64,000 bases of DNA from Oscillibacter sp. ER4 (GTDB lineage: Bacteria > Bacillota > Clostridia > Oscillospirales > Oscillospiraceae), in NCBI RefSeq assembly GCF_000765235.1, contig NZ_JPJG01000033.1, positions 22,332-86,331 of the forward strand, in the 5' to 3' direction. How positions within the stretch are numbered: position 1 is the stretch's first letter; each line of letters starts with the position of its first letter. Below, in pieces: positions 59,909 to 64,000 of the stretch. The translations under genes were made by a program, and so were the position numbers. The notes below the pieces were generated by a model. It saw only the letters and a program-made list of their open reading frames with translations, ran no database searches and was not told the origin of the DNA.

Positions 59909-62065
59909 CTATAGCTGCATTTCTGGCTCATGGTCATCGGCCTTATGCCCCTGCGCGATCTTCTTCGCCCTGATCTTCCGCAGGAGCTTCCGGTCCACCG
60001 CCACCCGGATACCGCCGGAGGGCGGCGGCTGGTTTTGTTCCTGGAAGATGTTGGCCAGATGATGGAGCAGCGAAACAACGGCCGCCATGGGCGGCTGGCC
60101 CAGGCGGTCATCCATGTGTTCCAGAAAGTATTGAGCATATTCGTTACCCTGATCCACCGCCAGCTGGAACCACTTGGTTGCGCTGGTCCTATCTTTTGGG
60201 ATCTCTTTCCCAAGCAGATAGAGTTTGCCGAGGGCATACTGGGCATATTGATTGCCCTGCTCCGCCGCCGCGGTGAGCCAGTGAATGGCGGTTTTTATAT
60301 CCCTCGGCACATCTTCCCCCTGGAGCAGCAGCTTGCCCAGCCGGTACTGGGCAAACTGGTTCCCAAGTTCCGCGGCATATGTGAGCCACTTCAGCGCGGC
60401 CATTGGGTCCTTGGGCAAAACCGCGTCACCGGCAAGATACAGTTTGCCAAGGGCAAAGGCGGCGAAGCTGTTTTCCTGCTCTGCCGCAGGCGTAAACAGC
60501 TCCACCGCCTTTTGAATATCTTTTTCCGTGCCTTGGCCGTCCCGATAGATTTTGCCGAGCACGTATTGGGCGCGGTCCTGACCAGCCTCCGCCGCCTTTG
60601 TCAGCCACTCCAACGCCTGGGCCGTCTGCTCCGGTGTAGCGGACGGATCATTGAAAATCATCCGGGCCAGTTGATACTGCGCGTTGGGATTGCCCAGCTT
60701 GGACGCCCGTTCAAACCACTCCCTGGCTGCCGCTTCATCCTTGCCAATTCCCACACCATAGAGGAGCCTCCAGCCAATGCGGTACTGCAATTTATCGTCA
60801 TTTTCCGGGGCGGACTCCGGCGGAAATTCCACTGGGTCACCCCAGCCGTCATCTGGCTGGGACGGCTCTGACAGCGGCGGGGCTTCCTGGGCCGCCGCAG
60901 CACCGCCGTCCCCCTGGTCATCCGGATGGAATACCTGCTGGCGAGCCCCCAGCTTTACCGCTTCCTCAATGACGATGTTTTTGATCCGCTTGAATTCCTT
61001 CTGCTGGGAAAGGGGCAGGCGCTGGGGGAGGTCATCCTTGTAGGTGCGGAGTACCTCCTCCCGCAGCTCGTACCACAGGTCGTAGGCTTGGGCAACTCTG
61101 GGATCTCTGGCCAGCTCGTCCACAATCTCATCCACCACAGCCTTCAGCGGGGCCTTGAGGTAGCCGTACTGCTTCCTGCCTCCGGTATGCCGCAGGCGTT
61201 CCGCCAGATGCTCCATCAGCTCCTCCATACGGTCGTTGTCCCCTGCGCCGCTCCGCATCTGCTCGATGAGCTGTTCCATCACCCAGCGGGCGTCCTCATT
61301 CAGCGCGTCCCGGCTCTGGGTCTGCTTCTGGTAGAGCTCTGTGAGCTCCTGCCGGAAAATTTCTTTTGCCAACCCCGACTTGATTTGGGCGATGCCTTGT
61401 TTGGTCAGGAATCCTTTGGATGGATCTGCACTGTAGCAGACCATGTGGACATGAGGGTGGTGGGCCTCATCGTGGAAGGCGGCGTACCATCGAAAATCCT
61501 CCCAGGGGATCTTCATTGCCGCCGCCATTTCCATAGCATACTTGGAGAGCAGGGCTTTCCATTCCTCCGCCCTGTCATAGCCGAGGCGGGCGGCGTCCTC
61601 CCGCCGCAGGGAGATGATGGGCAGCCACACATTTCCGGGGTGGGCCGCAACCGCTTCCGCCACCCGTGCCAGTACGAGCTGATCTTCCTCGCCGGTAAAC
61701 AATCCGTGGGAGCCGACGCGCTGGGCGCGGGGACGGGTGGCGATGTATTTTAGATAGTTATCTTTCTTCGCGATCTGGTCATAGTTGTCCTCCAGAGCGC
61801 GGGTGATGAACTCCGATGCATTGGCACAGGTTGGCGCGGCCGCGTAGTCCTCGTATTCAAATATCCCCCGGCTGAGTGGGAAGTCCTGCAGGATCTGTTC
61901 CACCAGCTTTTTCTGGTTTGACGTGGCCGGCCACCCGCTGCGTCCCGGATCGACGCGCTCCGCACCGCTCCGTGTGGCCATATACTTCACATAGTTTTCA
62001 AGGTGTGCGGTGGCGGCGGAGGTGCCGCCCTTGATGTGGGGGCATTTGAAGATCAGGCGAGGCAC
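59909..62065 (-). CDS. MobP-type relaxase with C-terminal Sel1 repeats
   Basis: 718 residues. The N-terminal relaxase domain starts MPRLIFKCPHIKGGTSAATA, has the NYVKYMATRSGAERVD motif (catalytic Tyr region) and the metal-binding HDEAHHPHVHMV near residues 197-208. This is the MobP3 layout of Firmicutes mobile elements, which nicks at oriT. The C-terminal half carries about seven Sel1-type repeats (for example GWRLLYGVGIGKDEAAAREW, YVLGKIYRDGQGTEKDIQKA, FALGKLYLAG). Sel1 repeats bind proteins and may dock accessory factors. Confidence 0.9.
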   Translation of the reverse strand: MPRLIFKCPHIKGGTSAATAHLENYVKYMATRSGAERVDPGRSGWPATSNQKKLVEQILQDFPLSRGIFEYEDYAAAPTCANASEFITRALEDNYDQIAKKDNYLKYIATRPRAQRVGSHGLFTGEEDQLVLARVAEAVAAHPGNVWLPIISLRREDAARLGYDRAEEWKALLSKYAMEMAAAMKIPWEDFRWYAAFHDEAHHPHVHMVCYSADPSKGFLTKQGIAQIKSGLAKEIFRQELTELYQKQTQSRDALNEDARWVMEQLIEQMRSGAGDNDRMEELMEHLAERLRHTGGRKQYGYLKAPLKAVVDEIVDELARDPRVAQAYDLWYELREEVLRTYKDDLPQRLPLSQQKEFKRIKNIVIEEAVKLGARQQVFHPDDQGDGGAAAAQEAPPLSEPSQPDDGWGDPVEFPPESAPENDDKLQYRIGWRLLYGVGIGKDEAAAREWFERASKLGNPNAQYQLARMIFNDPSATPEQTAQALEWLTKAAEAGQDRAQYVLGKIYRDGQGTEKDIQKAVELFTPAAEQENSFAAFALGKLYLAGDAVLPKDPMAALKWLTYAAELGNQFAQYRLGKLLLQGEDVPRDIKTAIHWLTAAAEQGNQYAQYALGKLYLLGKEIPKDRTSATKWFQLAVDQGNEYAQYFLEHMDDRLGQPPMAAVVSLLHHLANIFQEQNQPPPSGGIRVAVDRKLLRKIRAKKIAQGHKADDHEPEMQL

Positions 62066-62117
62066 AGACAGTCACCACCTTTTCACACGGTATCGAGCAG
62101 GAAATCGAGCGATTTTG

Positions 62118-62146
62118 TTGACAAGATTGTTCGATATGCGTATAAT
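62118..62146 (+). promoter_or_regulatory. Consensus sigma-A promoter of the toxin-antitoxin pair
   Basis: TTGACA (62118-62123) and TATAAT (62141-62146) are 17 bases apart, a perfect consensus promoter on the plus strand. The ribosome site GGAGGAGGG and ATG 62191 follow. Confidence 0.9.
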
Positions 62147-62190
62147 AAAGATAAGAAAAACCATACTAACATCTGGAGGAGGGAACCGTT

Positions 62191-62412
62191 ATGATCGTGA
62201 CTGCGACTGAGTTTAAGTCCAACCTGGGCAAGTATCTGGACCTGGTCGCCACGCAGGATGTGTATATTACCAAGAATGGAAAGAACATTGCGCGTTTGAC
62301 CAGCCCGTCCACCAGCAAGCTGGCAGTCCTGGATGAGTTGGTGGGCATCGCCGCGGGCGCGCCTGTTCAGGATGAGGATTCTGTCCGAAGGGAGCGTCTG
62401 GCAAGGCAATGA
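62191..62412 (+). CDS. Phd/YefM-family antitoxin
   Basis: 73 residues. It begins MIVTATEFKSNLGKYLDLVA, a Phd/YefM-type start, followed by QDVYITKNGKNIARL. The C-terminus carries EDSVRRERLARQ. It overlaps the PIN-domain gene by four bases. The Phd-type protein binds its own promoter and neutralises the RNase partner. Together they should stabilise the element. Confidence 0.87.
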   Translation: MIVTATEFKSNLGKYLDLVATQDVYITKNGKNIARLTSPSTSKLAVLDELVGIAAGAPVQDEDSVRRERLARQ

Positions 62413-62816
62413 GGATCGTGGTGGACACAAATGTGATGATGGACATTTTGCAGCGGAGGGAACCGTTTTTCGCAGATTCCTATCAGGCAATCCACTCGAT
62501 CATCCAGGAGGATGGCGAGTGTATGCTCTCTGCTTCCGCCGCCACTGATATCTTCTATCTGCTGCGGAAGGCGCTCCAGTCACCTCAACAGGCAAGAGAG
62601 CGTTTGGCGCAGCTGGCACAGCTGGTCACCTTTGCGGATGTGGCTGGGCTGGACATCCATACCGCGCTCTCACGGCCGATGGCTGACTTTGAGGATGCCG
62701 TGGTAGACGCGGTGGCGGAGCGGAACGAGGCCGATTACATTCTGACGCGCAACAAAAAAGATTTTGCCGGTTCCGTGATTCCGGCTGTCACACCAACTGA
62801 ATTTCTCGCTCTGTAA
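62409..62816 (+). CDS. vapC: VapC-type PIN-domain toxin
   Basis: 135 residues. PIN-domain acidic residues are present: VDTNVMMDIL at 5-14, SASAATDIFYLLRKAL in the centre, and FEDAVVDAVAERNEADYILT with TRNKKDF near the end. VapC-type toxins cleave specific RNAs (often tRNA). It is ATGA-coupled to the Phd-type antitoxin. A bidirectional hairpin follows. Confidence 0.87.
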   Translation: MRIVVDTNVMMDILQRREPFFADSYQAIHSIIQEDGECMLSASAATDIFYLLRKALQSPQQARERLAQLAQLVTFADVAGLDIHTALSRPMADFEDAVVDAVAERNEADYILTRNKKDFAGSVIPAVTPTEFLAL

Positions 62817-62817
62817 C

Positions 62818-62850
62818 AACGCGGCCACTCTTGATTTGAGTGGCTGCGTT
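62818..62850. terminator. Hairpin between the vapC and relaxosome genes
   Basis: AACGCGGCCACTC (62818-62830) pairs with GAGTGGCTGCGTT (62838-62850) with one mismatch, separated by TTGATTT. It lies directly between two convergent genes and probably stops transcription from both sides, though it lacks a long T-tract on either strand. Confidence 0.55.
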
Positions 62851-62852
62851 GC

Positions 62853-63260
62853 TTATTCCACGCCACGCTGGTAGTCGATGGCGTCCTTGAAGCTGATACG
62901 CCCATTGGTCTGCTTCACTTCCCGGACGGACCGGGCGCGGAGTGTCTTGAGATCCTCATCGCTGATCTCCATGCCCGCCGCCACCACATTCATTACCATA
63001 TTGACCTCCACCGCCAGCTTGAAGAGCAGACGGGCGATGCGGTTCTCACTGTCCTGGACGGTCCCGCGCATGGCCGCCACCAGTGCGGGCGGCAGATACG
63101 CCGTGGCCTCCTTGCCGGAAACATAACCGGCGTAGAAACGGATTGCCTTTTCAATAAACTCGTTCTGGCTCTGGCAGTTATCCCTTTCACAGAGTTCTTT
63201 GACCAACCGCTGCGTTTCGGGCGCTATGCGCAGAGCAAACTTGATTTTTTCCCTCGCCAT
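62853..63260 (-). CDS. Ribbon-helix-helix relaxosome accessory protein
   Basis: About 135 residues from ATG 63260 (GGAGGAAAG site). N-terminal KIKFALRIAPETQRLVKELC and CQSQNEFIEKAIRFYAGYVS resemble the ribbon-helix-helix of mobilization accessory proteins, which bind oriT and help the relaxase. The C-terminus has FKLAVEVNMVMNVVAAGMEI and a helical end. It is the first gene of the mobilization operon next to the candidate oriT. Confidence 0.78.
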   Translation of the reverse strand: MAREKIKFALRIAPETQRLVKELCERDNCQSQNEFIEKAIRFYAGYVSGKEATAYLPPALVAAMRGTVQDSENRIARLLFKLAVEVNMVMNVVAAGMEISDEDLKTLRARSVREVKQTNGRISFKDAIDYQRGVE

Positions 63261-63331
63261 ACTTTCCTCCAATCAAAATGTCCTGACCTTCGCATGTTCA
63301 GGGCTTCGTCATTTTGAACGGCCTCCTTACT

Positions 63332-63607
63332 TCAAAGCTGGATGCCTCCCATGCTCTGATTTTGGGGACAGAGCATCCTCTCCTCATAACTGAGGATCTT
63401 CTCCATGGTCAACCACTCCGGCTTGCCGTCCTCCGGGAAACTGTCCCACAATTTTTTCATGAGTTCAATCTGCTCACGTTCATCTCCCTCCCAAAGATAT
63501 TTGCTCTCATGGTCTCCGTCACCGAGGTAGTACTCGCAGTCCAACCGCATGCGATCTAAAAGCATATATCGAAAAATTTCATCTTGCCTCAGTGGATCAA
63601 AATCCAT
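63332..63607 (-). CDS. LPD11-like domain protein
   Basis: About 91 residues from ATG 63607 (GGAGAGATATCC ribosome site). The sequence MDFDPLRQDEIFRYMLLDRM and EYYLGDGDHESKYLWEGDE, ending EWLTMEKILSYEERML, matches large polyvalent-protein-associated domain 11, which occurs alone or within large element proteins. Its role is unknown, but it is a typical companion of relaxosome genes. Confidence 0.72.
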   Translation of the reverse strand: MDFDPLRQDEIFRYMLLDRMRLDCEYYLGDGDHESKYLWEGDEREQIELMKKLWDSFPEDGKPEWLTMEKILSYEERMLCPQNQSMGGIQL

Positions 63608-64000
63608 ACGGATATCTCTCCTTTTTCTTCTCATATCCCTGTTTTAATTCCGGATAAACATTGGAGTGATGGGCAATTCCAGCCGTGGTGACCCCCGGCC
63701 TGATTCCATCCCCTGAAAAGTGACCCCCGCAAAACCGTTCCCCGACCCGCATTGCGGGGCGGTGTGAGCCGAGTGGGGGGCGCTCCGCGACCCCCACTCT
63801 TTATCCCGCACTGTTTTCGACCCCTCGGTTCACCCTCGCTAAAAGCGGAGGCGAGAGGCCATCAACGCAGGACGGCTACCGCTCATTTTTGGGACTGCCG
63901 CACAAAGCCCCCGCAAACCGCTGGGAGGTGCCGCAGGTGTACGGATGCCATCCCGCCTTGGAAAAGGGCACACAGGGCCGTACAGGGGGCAACGGCGGGG
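63608..64000. other. Non-coding, hairpin-rich region, candidate oriT
   Basis: No convincing gene is seen. The stretch contains several GC-rich repeats: CCCGC-ATT-GCGGG at 63746-63758 and a strong stem GAGTGGGGG (63771-63779) with CCCCCACTC (63791-63799). A motif GTGACCCCC occurs at two places (around 63687 and 63719). Position just outside the relaxosome accessory genes fits an oriT. A nick site cannot be called from sequence alone. Confidence 0.5.
63771..63799. repeat. Strong hairpin in candidate oriT
   Basis: GAGTGGGGG and CCCCCACTC form a perfect nine-base stem with a loop of 11 bases rich in GC. No T-run follows on either strand within five bases beyond a TCTTT, so a structural role such as relaxase recognition is more likely than termination. 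Confidence 0.55.

Larger units (their letters stand above)
1..64000. mobile_element. Interior of an integrative mobilizable/conjugative element
   Basis: Mobile-element functions are spread across the whole window: three large serine recombinase genes near 4.4-8.4 kb, an ImmA/ImmR-type switch near 11-12 kb, and a VirD4 coupling protein, primase-like protein, MobP relaxase and relaxosome-type ribbon-helix-helix protein near 56-63 kb. Between them sits a 39-kb immunity-gene array. Attachment sites were not found and no chromosomal housekeeping gene is visible, so both ends probably lie outside. Mating-pore genes (VirB4, VirB6, PrgI-like) are not in the window. The element may be mobilizable only, or the rest of its transfer region may lie beyond an edge. 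Confidence 0.8.

Overview
The window looks like accessory DNA from a GC-rich gut Clostridium-group bacterium, most likely an Oscillospiraceae relative. This is inferred from strong GGAGG ribosome sites, ATGA-coupled genes, large serine recombinases, a YolD/DinB-type polymerase pair, DUF4317, and a MobP-type relaxase with a DUF3991/toprim protein. No rRNA, tRNA, CRISPR array or clear housekeeping gene was seen. The whole window reads as the interior of one integrative mobilizable or conjugative element. Its ends lie outside the window, or at least cannot be seen.

Layout, left to right. 1-4.3 kb: a truncated ATPase-like gene behind a palindromic promoter, a YolD/Y-family polymerase pair, DUF6429, a metallophosphoesterase and a hypothetical gene. 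4.3-8.4 kb: three consecutive large serine recombinase genes, the middle one lacking a catalytic domain. 8.5-13.5 kb: regulation and stability (SHOCT-like protein, MazF-like toxin, sigma-like factor behind a 16-bp palindrome, an ImmA/ImmR-type protease-repressor pair with two copies of a candidate operator, and a WYL regulator). 13.5-53.1 kb: one co-directional, tightly packed array of about 46 genes on the minus strand whose recognisable members are immunity proteins against polymorphic toxins, or relatives of them. These include barstar, SUKH/SMI1, SUFU, DUF2185 (Imm33-like), Imm17, Imm32, Imm51, DUF2262, DUF4241, DUF4261, DUF4253, DUF4274, CbrC, ankyrin, HEAT and LRR proteins, NADAR, a KptA/Tpt1 2'-phosphotransferase and an EF-Tu domain III look-alike. 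No toxin gene was recognised. 53.1-55.9 kb: SLOG protein, Xre regulator and DUF4317. 55.9-63.6 kb: mobilization module (HTH protein, VirD4/TraG coupling protein, primase-like DUF3991/toprim protein, MobP relaxase with Sel1 repeats, Phd/VapC toxin-antitoxin, ribbon-helix-helix accessory protein, LPD11-like protein). 63.6-64 kb: non-coding, hairpin-rich, candidate oriT.

The central idea is that this element carries a roughly 39-kb 'immunity-only' island, comparable in concept to the acquired interbacterial defense (AID) clusters known from Bacteroidales but in a Firmicutes-type element. It includes a 2060-residue polyimmunity protein that strings about nine domains together. A second, 672-residue protein contains the same modules in a different order. 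Two further ORFs look like recent gene fusions that still carry the internal ribosome site of the second gene. One gene is bracketed by 151-bp direct repeats that duplicate pieces of both neighbours, which records how the array grew. At the head of the array a short leader ORF is translated straight through a rho-independent terminator and overlaps the first gene by four bases, suggesting that expression is attenuated and coupled to translation.

Limits: family names come from reading protein sequences by eye, without searches. Many island genes have no family I recognise and are assigned to the island only by context. Functions of individual immunity proteins, and which toxins they meet, are not visible here.
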